Notes: generated from the letters alone by a model not told the origin. A stretch of DNA of 64,000 nt from Isochrysis galbana (GCA_018136815.1 CM030939.1:5086010-5150009); one strand, 5' to 3'. Shown: positions 34,621 to 45,665, counted from the stretch's first letter. Numbers and translations are program-made.

Positions 34621-36548
34621 TGGGTTTTCCCTCATTGTAGCTTGTGCCAAGGTGGAGGCCAACGTGCGCTACGTCACGAATGCGTGGGCCCACGCACCAA
34701 CCCTATATATAGCATATAGCCGTCTGCGCCCGGTCCGCCACCCCCTCCCTTCCACCCTCCCCCCGACCGCCTCCCCTCCTTCCCTCCTCCGGGGCCCGAC
34801 TGCTCGCCCCTGGTCATGGCTGCCCTGCGAGAGCCCCCTCACCTTTCCTCTTCCTCTGTGGAAGCACGTGTGCCTCGCGCCAGACGCGGCCGAGGCGTCC
34901 CCGTCGTCCTAGGCGTGCCAGCCACGGCGCGCGCGGCTCGGCTCTCCCGCTCGCCAGCGTCGCCGTCCCACTCCTCCGCTCCGTGCCGTCTGCCCGCTCC
35001 GTGCCGTCGGCCGCGGGCCTCTCTTCACGCCGCGCTACCCGGGGTTCTTTTCTAGCGTAGACGCCGTCATTATTAGCTGGCTGCCTGGTGCGCCCGGCCG
35101 GCGGCCCTTTCTCTTCCCACCCGCAATTTGCGCTGCGCGACCCGCCCTTCGGGTTCCCGCAGGGGGGGGGAGTGTTGCGGGTGGGGGGAGGGATAATTTT
35201 GGATGCGTGCTATACTTAGCACGCCCCGTCTCCCACTCCTCCCCGGTTTGGCACCAGATTCCCCCTCGCGTGGAAGCATAAACCCCGCGTTCCGAGTTCC
35301 GAGAGCTCTCTTCATTCCTCTGAGAGTCTCTCGCCCGTCTCGCCCCTCGCTCTTTCGGCAGTTCTCCCCCGATTACGATTACTAGTGTAGACGGTCCGTT
35401 TATGTTAGTCTTTTGTCTTTTGTGTCGTCGTTTTTGTTCTCTGTTCCGTCTCCCTTTCGTGATCCGCGCTGGTCCTGTTGGCCCCCCACCATGTATGTCT
35501 GCTGTCTGCCCCTGCCGTCAACCTCAGTTCGAGTGCCTGAGCACTCGGGAGAGGTTCACGCCGGGCCTGGCACCCCTCCCTCGTCTCATCCGTCATCCCG
35601 TCCCGGTTCCGCCCACGCTTAGCTCCCCCCATTTCTCCTTGTCCCCATCAAGTCATACATGCGTCCATTCCCACCCTTTGCACACGCACACCGCACACCT
35701 CCCCAACACAGAGAAAGGTGTGGCGAGCATGGCGCATGCTCCATGACCCTATCGTTTTAATGATAGCTGCGATATCGGTGGAGAGGTAGGGAAATCTAGA
35801 CTTAGTAGGTGTTAGCCCAGAATCTTCAGATCTTTTGTTTGCTTTGTCACCACGCTGGGCTGATAGTCGGACCACAAACTTTTGGGCAGTAGCCAAACAC
35901 ATGAAATGTCGCACCTGACTTAATTCTTCTTGCTTGTCAGGTGCTCGTCTTTGCATGGTGCAGCGATGAAGCAGTTGCACACCCAGCAGTTGCACACCCA
36001 GTTCCACGCCGCTCGTCGCCATGCAGCCGGCGCCTTGTGGCCCATCCCATCGTACACTTCACTCACTTCTTCCTCAACGAACGCGACCACCTCAGCCTCG
36101 TCCATCGCAAACTTGGCAGAGCCAGTGCCACTGCGATTGCCACGTCGTGCTATACGCGCATAACATACGGCTCCCGCCTCTCCCTGCTCGTCGATAGGGT
36201 GCCGTCCACAGGAACGCCGAGCCCCACCTCAGCTCGTCTGTTTCGTACCCTAAGCCACTCATCCACAGCCGCAGAAGCCCTAATATCTAGAGTGCGGCTC
36301 GCGCCACCTGCTGCTATACCGGAGGGAAGCTCCCACCAAAGGCTACCTCCAGCCCTCCGATGCCCCCCCCCCCCTCCCAATAACAGACACTAGATGGCCA
36401 ACACTGACTTAAAGCATTACGCTCCATGCAGCAATCAATTTCATTCTCATCGGCGCGAGGAGCGATCAGTCGAGTTGTTGCTAGCTTATGATGGTCTTCA
36501 AGAAGCAAGCTATTTGATGTTCAAGGGGGCCCCCTTGACCTGAGGAGA
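34621..36548. other. GC-rich intergenic stretch with weak minus-strand coding signal
   Basis: 34.6-35.75 kb is C-rich and T/C-rich with no recognisable product; it includes CTATATATAGC near 34705. About 35810-35850 carries the dispersed GTGTTAGCCCAGAATCTTCAGAT repeat. Between 35920 and 36380 two minus-strand frames (SRERREPYVMRV and DEAEVVAFVEEEVSEVY) look somewhat protein-like and might be exons of one small gene, but I cannot connect them with good splice sites. Confidence 0.35.
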
Positions 36549-38251
36549 CTAATTGGCCGCGTGCTGTGCGAGCCATTCATCGATTTCCCTCTTCAGCTCG
36601 AGATTGGGTTTGAGCTCAACTGAGTTAAGAGCCAGGCCGGTGAGTGGTGAGATGTCCCTTGTGTCTAGCCAGTGCTCGATGGCAGCCCTCTCGTATGTGT
36701 GCCCATCAGCGGTACGGTATGGATTGCTCATTAGATCTTGTGTGATGGGACAGAAAAAGTGGGGGGGGATTGTCTGGCCAGGAGCCATTTGGCTCACGCG
36801 CTCCTCGCTACTCAGGGTGGAGTTCGGGTTAGTCATCCGGTGATGCATATCCCGCAACTCGCGCACTGTTTTCAAAGTTCGACGAACCTAAGGATAAACA
36901 TGAGCATTGTGTGCCACATCAATCAGCCCCACGAGCAAGAGGGCTCAGGTCAGGCATCGCCACTCGAGCATGAACGTCATCCTGATGCGTACAGGTGCAG
37001 TGCTGTGTTGCTTGAAAGACAATTGCGCGACCTTGCGCAGGGAACCCGGGGATCCCACCTGCCGTTCCTTTGTCACATCTGCCACATCCCTTTGGAGCGC
37101 AAATGAACTTCCTGGCTCGAACCGGATCCGCACTGCTTTGTCCTCGAGTTCGACCTGGGCCGACTCGCAGTGACCAGAAAAGGCGGCTTCGATGGTGCGG
37201 TTGGCCTCAAACATGTACGGACACCACATCTCCTCCCCCAGCCTCATCGGATCCCCATTTGCTTCGACAGTGCCACGGCACCATTGCCAGACAACAACAG
37301 ATTTGTTCAGGACACTCGGTGTGTTCGACGCCAAGTCATCGGCTGTCCACGTTCTTGATTGGCAGGCTTCAGACAGGCCATTGCCCGTCTCGAGCATCTT
37401 CTCCGAAGGTACGACCTCCGTGAACGTGTATTCTGCTTCAGCCTCGTTTCCAACAAGTCTCCACTCACCTAAAAGTGGGGCGGCGACCAGGCCATGCATG
37501 AGGCGGCGCTTGTTCAGCTCAACACGCGGGCATGAGCGGAAGGAGGTGTGACGTCGCTTGCATAGCATGGACACTGACCGTGAACACGGCGGCCCCTCAG
37601 CAAGAAGGTCTGCTCGCCGGCCGGCTGGAGGATGCGGCTAACGGAGCGGAACCCGGGCGTCTTGTAGCCAGATCGGCCCATGTGCTGCCCTGGGGTAGTC
37701 TGATAGTACGCGCCATCTGGTTGGAAATGCACGGTTGCGTTGAAGTAGTCTGCGGGCGCCGCGAAGTGGTATGTTTAGGGAGGCAATAGTTGAGGAAGGG
37801 CCGAATCGCAGACACCCCAGCAGAGACGCAGTCCCACTTTCCATTTCTGCGCGTGATCCTTGGTGTGGTGTCAATAGGGCAGTGGACTGCGCATCCATGT
37901 GAGCTCTCTCGATCAGCATCGCCGTCCAACAAACCAGCAACCCCCTTTCCCGCCCCTCTCCCCCTTCCCGCCCCTCTTCCGCCCCAATCCACGCCGCCCC
38001 CTTCTCCCCCCCCCCCCCCTCCCCCCCTTCCCCACCTCCCCCGCCCCTTCTCCCTCCCCCCCCCTCCCCCCCCCCTTCTGCCCCCTTCTCCCTCCCCCCA
38101 ACTCACCTGCACCGAGCTCGCACTTGGGCTTCTGCTCGCGGTAGGCGGCCTCAATGCGATGGGCCATCTGCCTCGGGTAGACATCCACCACCCGCCGCAC
38201 AGGGTCGAGGGAGACCCACAGAATTCCTGCCGCTGACGAGGAGGCTGCCAT
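36549..38251 (-). CDS. WWE-WWE-U-box ubiquitin ligase candidate, 4 exons
   Basis: Inferred exons in transcript order: 38251-38107, 37749-37579, 37468-37032 and 36887-36549, giving 363 residues with frame kept at each junction. A first WWE-like domain spans about residues 10-88 (W12, Y25, RIEAAY, NATVHF, RSVSRI). A second, clearer WWE domain spans about 166-243 (WQW, W187, PY, TIEAAF, VRIRF). A U-box lies at about 291-361 (FFCPITQDLMSNPY, GHTYER, IEHWL, SPLTG). WWE domains bind ADP-ribose chains or mediate protein contacts; U-boxes recruit E2 enzymes. The protein is therefore probably an E3 ligase that reads poly-ADP-ribosylated substrates, analogous in layout to Deltex (WWE-WWE-RING) but with a U-box. 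The first WWE is the weaker call. The promoter side abuts a C-rich low-complexity tract that lies inside intron 1. Confidence 0.82.
37930..38106. repeat. C-rich low-complexity tract in intron 1
   Basis: Long runs of C with occasional T fill most of the first intron of the WWE/U-box gene. The opposite strand is the transcribed sense strand, so the pre-mRNA would be G-rich here and could fold into quadruplexes. Confidence 0.8.
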
Positions 38252-38559
38252 TCTCTCCCTCGCCCCCCCCCCCTTTTTTTTTAATAGTAGGGCACTGATT
38301 GTGGTTCGACAGAATTGGATCCTCCTAGTCATCATGGGACCCCCCCGCTGCGGGCCTCGCTTCTAGCCCCGGTCACTATCTAGGGGGGTGCGGAGGGCAC
38401 TATCTGTAGGTTCTGGTAGTGTTTGACCGGCAGAACAAAGGGGGACTTCCGGCAAAATGTTTCGAAATATACCCAGGTTCAGGCCTCTGACGGAAGCGCG
38501 GAAATGTGTTTCAGGCCCCCCTCTGGCGTATTTGTATTTGCACCGACAGCGCCTATCCC

Positions 38560-38590
38560 TATCCCAATATCCCTATCCCTATCCCCTATC
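38560..38590. repeat. TATCCC hexamer repeat
   Basis: Five or so copies of CCCTAT with small variations. A similar GGGTAT array lies at 43385-43430. They resemble telomere-like simple sequence but do not match TTAGGG. Confidence 0.7.
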
Positions 38591-38619
38591 GCGGTGGTGC
38601 CCATGAGCCATGAGCCATG

Positions 38620-38830
38620 AGCCTAGATGGAGATGGGAACTACGGTGAGGGTGAGTGAGAGGGAGGGGGCTCCAAATACAGTAAGTACGGTTGGTATTTG
38701 GCCGTGGCCGTGGTCCGAATACAGTCCACAGTCCCAAATACATATAACAAAAATAAAGTACGGAGCACGAGTACGAGTACGGGTACGGGTAAAGGGGGGA
38801 GCTCCCATATCCATATCCCATCATAATAAT
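38620..38830. repeat. Decayed relative of the 17.0-kb MITE
   Basis: It contains GATGGGAACTACGG at the left, several CCAAATACA and TATTTGG blocks inside, and TATCCCATC at the right, the same ingredients as the 181-bp element at 16995-17175. The ends are too diverged to fix boundaries. Confidence 0.45.
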
Positions 38831-38863
38831 GATATTAAAACATCTGAGGCCGTTAGCCGTTAG

Positions 38864-39690
38864 TACTAATACTAGTACCACTACCGACACTAGCCCGGTA
38901 GCCCGTAGGGCCTGACAAGAGTTGTTCGCTCAGTCGCTCAGACCCCCAAAGTTGCTCGCAAAAGTTGCTCGAAATAGGCCCCAAAAGGGGCAAAGTTGCT
39001 CGCAGAGTTGCTCGATGTTGCTCGGAGTTGCTCGTTCATTGTTCATTGCGCCGCGATCGCCGCGCCGCGTGCTGCCGGGCGTCAGCGCGGCGAGAGGGAA
39101 TGCTGGGAACACTGCAGGGAACAGGATAGCGGCGCGGCGAGCGTTAGAACCCATGCACTTTTCATACATAAACATGATGTTTATGTGAATAAGAAGAGGC
39201 AGAGGGGAGGGGGGCGTTCCGCAAGTAGGTGCTCTTCTATCGATCCACCGATGTTTGCGTGAATAAGAAGAGGCAGAGGCAGAGGCAGAGGGGTTAAAGT
39301 TAAAGTTGCACGCTCGATCGACCTATCTATATAGATAGATCTAGGAGGGGTAGGTTGCTCCGTTGTCCGTTGCTCCTCTAACGGGCCTATCTATGGGTAA
39401 GTTGCTAGGTAAGTTGCTCGAGTTGCTCAATGTTGCCTGTGGCCCTGAAAGTTGCTCAAAAGTTGCTCGCCCTCTCAAAGCCACCCCAAAGTTGCTCAAA
39501 AAGCAAAAAGTTGCCGGCAACTCTTGTCAGGCCCTAGTAGCCCGGTACTACCACTACCACGACACCCCTCAGCCCCTCAGCGCACATGCCCGTACGCCTT
39601 GACGTGTGTTGACTCACAGACACATACGCATACGCATATGCACCCCTTCGAATCTCCCGCCCCCTCGCAAACCCCCGGCTAGCTTCAGTT
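38864..39690 (+). repeat. Dispersed repeat R3, copy split by a hAT element
   Basis: Left part 38864-38905 (GTACCACTACCGACACTAGCCCG) and right part 39537-39690 (GTAGCCCGGTACTACC...GCATATGCACCCCTTCGAATC...CCCCGGCT) together match the uninterrupted copies at 53240-53415 and 60435-60600. The hAT element 38906-39536 is inserted in it. Confidence 0.8.
38906..39536. mobile_element. Nonautonomous hAT-type element, 631 bp
   Basis: Perfect 19-bp terminal inverted repeats, TAGGGCCTGACAAGAGTTG and its complement, are flanked by a perfect 8-bp direct duplication GTAGCCCG (38898-38905 and 39537-39544). Eight-base duplications and ends of the YARNG type are diagnostic of hAT transposons. It has no transposase. 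Inside, the heptamer GTTGCTC occurs about 13 times, clustered near both ends (38951-39034 and 39354-39497) and all in the same orientation. Such subterminal repeats are transposase-binding sites in known hAT elements. Confidence 0.9.
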
Positions 39691-40349
39691 TTGAGACTGA
39701 GTTAGTATTAATTATAATTCAATTATACTGCTACTACTAGTAGCTACTACTACTACCACATATTGACATATCGATATTACACTAAGCGCCAGTTTAGTGC
39801 AATATCAACATCATGCGCAGGTTCCTATGCAGGGTCGCGCGCGCGGCGAGAATGTTATGAAGCTTTTTATTGATTACTGTGAATCTGTGGATGTATATCG
39901 ACCTCGGCAGCAACTGGCCGCGCGTGCACACACGCGCACAAACAAGCACACATGCCTACATAACCAAGGACATAGGAAGCCTTTATCTTTTCAAAGGCCA
40001 CCGATGTGCAAACTCATAACAGTCATTCCTCAAAACACACCATCATCGCACCAGCACGAAACGTCCAATCCAGCACCTCGCCGCCACAGGCCGCCGCGGG
40101 ATTGATTGCTCGGACTCCCCGATGAGTACCTGGCAGCGCTACATCCCTGAGGTCACCCTCGATGATGGCGGCATACAGCGTACGCGTGCGCGCCGAGTTA
40201 AGGAGCGGGAGATTCCTCGACCTCGTGGATCTGGGGTTCACACGCCGCATGCATGCACCCAATGGTGCGAAGCAGCGATGCGTAGGTGTAGGTCCGCTAA
40301 CACCACACTGTTACACCGAGCACATCGACTGCGTCCGAGCGTCCTTCGT
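39691..40349. other. Intergenic stretch 3' of V-ATPase H
   Basis: About 39826-39872 matches the LINE 3' terminus (GCGCGGCGAGAATGTTATGAAG plus T run). The region 40020-40262 has a minus-strand frame of 79 residues (RVNPRSTRSRNLPLL, YAAIIEGDLRDVAL) that could be an exon, but without context I do not call it. The rest is unremarkable. Confidence 0.4.
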
Positions 40350-42418
40350 CTAGTTAGAGTTGAGGTACTCCCAGTTAATGACCATGAGGCGCTGGACAGC
40401 GACGAGGGCGTACTTTTGAACCTGTGGGTCTTCGTGCTTGAGAAGCTTCATTGCTGGCGCCTTGGGCCCAAATTGCGCGATAAGACGGCGTCCCTCCGGG
40501 TGCACCTGAGTAGATAGGTTGTGCTCACGCGTGAGCCTCAAAGCGGGGGAGAAGCAGGCATGGGCGCGAGGTAGACGAGGGCGCGGGCGCGCGTGCCTTG
40601 ATAAACTCGCCCACGTCGTGGCACGCGACGGCGAGCGTAGTAGGGTCTGAGGAGGAGAGGCAATCGACTAGCTGCTTAAGTGTGGCGCAATCGTGCGCTT
40701 CGAAGGCCTTGTAGTTGTCTTTCCAGAAGGTGTCCGACTTGTGGGAGGGCGACCACTCGAGGCGGCCGGACGCCACCTCCTTAGCGTAAACGTCCCAAGA
40801 GGACATCAACTTGAGCGAACCCTCGAGCGCGTGCGCAAGATACTCGACGTCAATCTTGACATCTTCATCGGCCCACTTGCGGTGCTGCAGGTTTTGAAGC
40901 GCTTTCATCACTCCTGCCCCGATCATATCCGACGCGCACGTCTCAATCGCGAGGAGGTTGCGCAGCGCGGCGCACGTGACACGCACGACCTTCTCCTTTT
41001 GCACGTTCTTGAGGATATCTACGAGCTTGGGCAGCAGGCCAGCCGCCGCCGCGAGCTTCGCCGCACACTCGGGCGTATATGAGAGCGACCACACAACCAT
41101 GAGCACAACATAGAGCAGCTGCACTGCCGAGTGCGTTGCATACGAGCCGCCCGACATCAGGCCGAGGAGCAGCGGCAGCCCGTCCGCCTTGATGAAGGCC
41201 TTGCGGCCAGGCGCGGTAGCAACGAGCTGCTGCACCGCCGCGAGTACCTGCGCAACCTTGGGCTGGTCATAGCCATCGGTTGGGTCAACACTCTTCAAGA
41301 GCGCGACGCTCCAAAGCGCGAAGGAAGAGAGCTTCCGCTCCAGCACCTCCTCTGCGTGAGCGTCCGCAATCGCCGGGTGGAAGTGATCGTATGAGAGAAG
41401 CTTAGCGAGCACTAGCGCAGCCTTCTCAACGGTGAAGAGGTGTTGGCGTGAGAGGAGCTTGAGCAAGGGGTCGAAAGCGTCGAGCGTGCCCTGTGTGGCG
41501 TAAAGCGCAGAATGGAATTGGCCGGCAAATGCCGGCTGCGCCAATAGTAGCTCGTCCATCAGCGCGAGCACGTACTGCACCACCTCGTCCTTGTTGACGC
41601 CAGTAAGTAGCGCATTGAAGAGCGAAACCATCTCGACGCCGCGCGCCTCGAACTGGAGCAACTGCGAGGAGAGTTGCCGCGTCGTGACAAGCTCAACAAG
41701 GTGGTACACAGAGGCGAGCTGCTCCTTTGTGATGATGCCCTTCTCCTGCTCATACCAAGGGGGGGGGGGGGCTCACCACGCATGCACCGTAGTGCATCCA
41801 GCCCTAGTCTCCTATAGCAGCGGAATACGCTCTTCCGCAATGACAAAATCACTGCCAGGCCCCCTCTCTTCCTCCCAGAGACGTGCACCATATGATCCGC
41901 GAAAAGATCTGAATGGATCGGTGCGCACATGGGCGCATGAATGCAGCAGAGGGAGGCTCACAAACTGTGAGTCCCGGGGCAGCGGGTCGAGAGCCATCGC
42001 AACTCAAGACTTCCGAGCACACTACCTCCCGCTCGTCGCATCCGGGTTGCACTGCCAGCGCTGTCAAGACTGCAGCCATACCGCAACTAGCCACAAGCAC
42101 CAAGAAGTTGAAGCGTGACGGATCCCGGCACCACCATTTTATCTCGCCTCATTCCCACTCGTCTTTCTCCTTTCCCTCCCGCTCCGCCACCTGCTCGCCC
42201 TAGCTATTCCCGCCTCTGCCTCTGTCACTGCTCTGCATACCCCTGCGTGCCTCGCTGTCTCTCCCCTCGCACAATCATTCCCCTCACCCCAGCCTCTTCT
42301 CTGCTTGAACTCTCTAGCTCTGCCTGCCTCGCACCTGGAGTGTGGACCACGGGATTTCTCGGCGAAGCACCTCCTCGCTGGTGAGCTTGCCCTGCTTCAC
42401 GCGGCCTGCGGACAGCAT
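40350..42418 (-). CDS. V-type H+-ATPase subunit H, 3 exons
   Basis: Regulatory V1-sector subunit that couples the cytosolic V1 ring to the membrane Vo sector in vacuoles and endosomes. Inferred exons in transcript order: 42418-42335, 41745-40597 and 40505-40350, giving 462 residues, normal for the family. The N-terminal exon has LTSEEVLRREIPWST, matching plant subunit H (LTTEQVLKRDIPWET). Exon 2 is armadillo-like helical repeat (EVVQYVLALMDELL, VTCAALRNLLA, AVACHDVGEFIK). Exon 3 has the conserved end GRRLIAQFG, KHEDPQVQKYALVAVQRLM and NWEYL. Exon 2 appears to end at a GC donor (AAG|GCACGC). The start at 42418 gives a short N-terminus; a further upstream exon cannot be excluded because a CAG lies just inside. 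A long polyC run (about 41761-41772 on the plus strand as G) sits near the exon 2 acceptor. Confidence 0.92.
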
Positions 42419-42424
42419 TCAGTG

Positions 42425-42882
42425 GCAGAAAACAAGGGGGGGAGGGGGGGGTGAAGCACAGCGCTCAGTCCCTCTCTCACAGAGAAAGGGCCGGGTCTGA
42501 GGAGGCGGGAGAGGGAGAGGCGTGCGTCGAGGGGCCGGGGAAGGGAAAGGGGGAATGGCGGAGGGGGGAGAAGCCTCCGCCATGCGCGCGCGTGGCGTGG
42601 GGTGTGCGACCTGCGCTCGAGCCCTTCATGATCGGCGGCTCGATCGGCATGCGGGGCGGGGCGAGAGGGGGAGGGGCGGGGGGGGGGGGGGGTGCCGGGC
42701 GCGGGGGGGGGGGGAGGGGGGGGGGGGGCGGGGGGCGAGGAGGTTGTTCGCCCCCGCCGGGGAAGGATGGATGGGGAGAGAGGAGGAGAGAGCTGCGAAG
42801 AAGGGGTGAAAGAAGAGGGGGAAACATGGGATGGAGAGTGGGGAGGGGGAGGGGGGAACGGGCCGTGTGGGGAGAGGGGGAT

Positions 42883-42915
<33 letters not shown>

Positions 42916-43080
42916 AGCCAGCAGAGGAGAGGGTGGGGAGAGGAGAGAGGAGAACTCTAGAGTAGAGAGTAGTAGAAAAGCAAGAGAGAGGAGAAAGAGG
43001 GGGGGGGGGCGGGGGGGGGGGGACAGCACGACCGAGGGGGTTTTGTTTTAAAAAAAAAGGGGGGGGGGGGGGGGGAAGAG
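42425..43080. repeat. Extreme purine-strand low-complexity tract
   Basis: About 650 bases upstream of V-ATPase H are almost wholly G and A on the plus strand. They include G runs longer than ten at 42678-42735 and 43000-43070 and a GA microsatellite around 42883-42910. Open frames through it are artefacts of composition. It is upstream of the minus-strand gene and could affect its promoter. Confidence 0.9.
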
Positions 43081-43179
43081 TGGAGGCTGGTGGCGGCTGG
43101 TGTGGGGTGTAAAGCACGGACTTTACTGCGCGAGGCTGGGAGCTGTAGGAGCTGCAAGTCCGTGGTATAAATAATAGTA

Positions 43180-43330
43180 TTCGCAATGAATTGTAGTCTG
43201 GTAGAGCATCTTGCTCGCTAGCATCCGTAGCCACATACACCGGACGAGCCATGCGCCAACCGCACACACACCCATCTCGAGGTAGGGGCTCCGATGCCCG
43301 TCAAGGCACGGTCCCCCAGCACTAGGATTA
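43180..43330 (+). repeat. Dispersed repeat R4, copy 2
   Basis: Same order of blocks as at 17346-17496 (GCTAGCATCC, CACATACACCGGACGAGCC, GGCACGGTCCCCCAG, then AGCACTAGGATT), here without the SINE insertion. Directly after it (43358-43395) lies a LINE 3'-end remnant on the minus strand. Confidence 0.75.
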
Positions 43331-43384
43331 AACTAAGACAACAAGAAAACTCTCATACTAAAAAAATCTTAATAATCTCGCCGC

Positions 43385-43432
43385 GCGTATGGGTATGGGT
43401 ATGGGTATGGGGTATGGGTGTATGGGTATGGC
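43385..43432. repeat. GGGTAT hexamer array
   Basis: Six or more copies of GGGTAT with one-base slips. Telomere-like simple sequence, but not the TTAGGG form. Confidence 0.75.
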
Positions 43433-44106
43433 CCTGCACATTTATCTTGTAGCCACACTCGCTTCCCTTACCAATCCTTCCAATCGCCCTGCGGCCCGGC
43501 CCCACGTGCCACGTTCCACGTGCTCTCACGTGTCACGTGCTCTATATTTAGGGGCTCTGTGAATGAATAATAATGGTGAATGGGGCTTCCAGAGGCGGGC
43601 GCCTTGTTCCTTGTTCCGATCCCCGATGGTCTAGCTTCCTCGTTCCCGTTCCCATGTTCAGGCTGAGTGTTAAGTCGTGTTTGTCGTTTTCGTTTTGTCG
43701 TCGGGTTTTGGTGTTTTTTGTTTTGGGGCCGCGTTGATGGTGTGTTAGTGTTACGGGTTAGGGGGTATGGGTCGGGTGGGTCTGGGATGTGAAGTATTAT
43801 TATGATCAAGGCTAGGGCTGGGTTAAGCCCGTTAACAAATTAATACCATTCATACCCAGTAATGGGCAACATCTGACCTGTTAACACCCAGCCCAAAGCC
43901 CAAAACTAAACCTGTTAATGTGCTAAGTTTGGGCCCTCTGACTCTGAGAAACTCAAATTAATGGGCACTTATGGGAGGGGCTGCGAGCACCAGCAGTTGA
44001 CCTCGCGTTGGGCGCTGGAGGCATAGGAGCGTTCAGAGCGGCCGCGCTCCGCGCGCACCACCAACTTATCGAAATGTAGATAATGATAATAACTATAACT
44101 ATAGCT

Positions 44107-45510
44107 ATAGATGGTCCCTCGTGCTCTACCTAGGGGCTGGGTGTCGTGGGTCTCCAGTGGCAGACGGTGTGTGCCGATTCGCGATGGCCTGTTTCGCGCC
44201 TTCCTCCTATGCCATCGGGCTACCGGCTATTGTGTGTTTGCTCCTTGTGCTGGGTGTCAGGCAGCTGTGGTCAGTGTGTCTAGGGCCTACTTTAGGATGG
44301 TGGGCGGCTCGCGGCGCGGGGTCGCTTGGTTAGGCTAGTCGCTCTGCTATGTTGAGGGCTTCCGCTACCAGAGATAGATTCGTGCTCATGACTAGGGCGC
44401 CTTTGTTGTTAGTTAAGAAGACAGGGGCGCTGAGGTCGTGTGGAGATTTGATTTTCGGCTTCCTTCCCAGGGAGGCCTTGCGCGTGCGTGCGGTTAAGAA
44501 GTTGTCCGGAGGTTCCCGACCTCTGACGAGGGCCGTGAACCTGCTTAGGACTCTTTCGATAACCGGTACGTGGTGGAAGGTGTGATTTTCGAATTCCACT
44601 TTGTAGAAGTCGCTTATGATGTATCTCCATGCTATTAGGTAGAGGGCTTTAAGGCTATCCGGCGTCGGGGAATTCGGGTATGCGAATAGTCTGTCTTTGA
44701 TTTTTTGAGTCGTCGATTTGTCTTTCGCCGGGGTGTACCCCGCTGCGGCTTCTATGGTTTGAAATATCGGAAGCGTGGACGGGCATCTAGCTAGGTGCGT
44801 CGAGTTTTCTCTGTGTTTCCCGCAGAGTCTACATCTTGTGGTGGTCGCCGCTGCGAACCGGTTTCGCGTACCCAGCCTCCTATGGGTAACGTGCTTGAAG
44901 TGCAGGTGTTTGTCTGTGTGTTTTAGTAGGGGGTGGGTATAGAGTTTCGCCACGTGCTTCCATTCATCGTACATTGGCATAAGGTGCCGGCCCCGTGCCT
45001 GCCGTGTCGGTCGCTACGTTTTCTACGCAGTTGAAGTCGCCCCCCATTAGGGTCGGGGTACTTATGCTTTCCGCTACGTGTTGGTCGTGGCGAAGTTTTT
45101 CTATCTGGGCGCCCCTCGGGCTCGGGTTGGCGCTTAGGTACACGGAAATGATACGGTATGTTTTTTCGTCTATCTCGATATCTACCTTTATGCATCTTCC
45201 TTTTATGATTTCCACTACGGAGTCTACTCTAGGGGTCACCCTGGCGCACGTTTCGCGAATCGCGATCGCTACTCCGCTTGCCGGGTCCGCTAGCTCTCCC
45301 GGCGAGTCAAACCAGTGCCAGCCTAGGAGGTTCGCCGTTCTGTACGATCGGCGATGTGAGCCATCTTCGTATGCGTGCAGCTCTTGGAGAAGGAGTATGT
45401 CTACGCCCGCCTTACGCGCTTGAGAGAGCACCGCGGCAAGTTTGCCGCCTTTGGTGCCGTTGACGTTGTACGTCGCGACTCTGATCGGTCCCTCACCTGG
45501 GTATCCGAGG
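44107..45510 (-). mobile_element. LINE with APE endonuclease, internally deleted
   Basis: On the minus strand, about 45505-45000 encodes an apurinic-type endonuclease domain (RVATYNVNG, DILLLQELHAYEDG, SGVAIAI, MGGDFN), with the Asn, Glu and Asp-Phe-Asn metal/DNA-binding motifs intact. It jumps directly at about 44980 into the ORF2 C-terminal region (DEWKHVAKLY, CRLCGKHREN..HLARC zinc motif, YLIAWRYII, FHHVPVIERV), stopping at 44330. The entire reverse transcriptase is missing. The 3' untranslated region runs to about 44107 (GAGCACGAGGGACC). The C-terminal part is about 75% identical by eye to the copy at 6.2-6.9 kb, so this is the same family. Its 5' part beyond the endonuclease is lost in the minisatellite region. 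Confidence 0.85.
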
Positions 45511-45665
45511 GTGGAGTCAAAGGCGAGTCTGGGGTGCGGCGGCTGGGCCGCGTCGCGGGCTATTGCGTGCAATTTGGCGAGCAGGGCCGCCGCGCGAAGG
45601 CGGAGAAGGAGAAGACGGCTGCGTCCGACGCACCAGTCGGAGAAGTCTTCTGCACTCGGTTCGAG

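Noticed and set aside
33887-34912. 341-residue plus-strand frame
   Set aside because: It runs through a reverse-oriented SINE-like copy and poly-C, with no domain-like segment.
40162-40517. Plus-strand frames over V-ATPase H exon 3
   Set aside because: They are shadows of the conserved minus-strand gene.
42397-43267. Several 100-210-residue Pro- or Gly-rich frames
   Set aside because: Artefacts of the purine/pyrimidine low-complexity tract.
38560-43432. TATCCC and GGGTAT arrays as internal telomere sequence
   Set aside because: The unit is GGGTAT/GGGATA, not TTAGGG, and the arrays are short. Simple-sequence slippage explains them.
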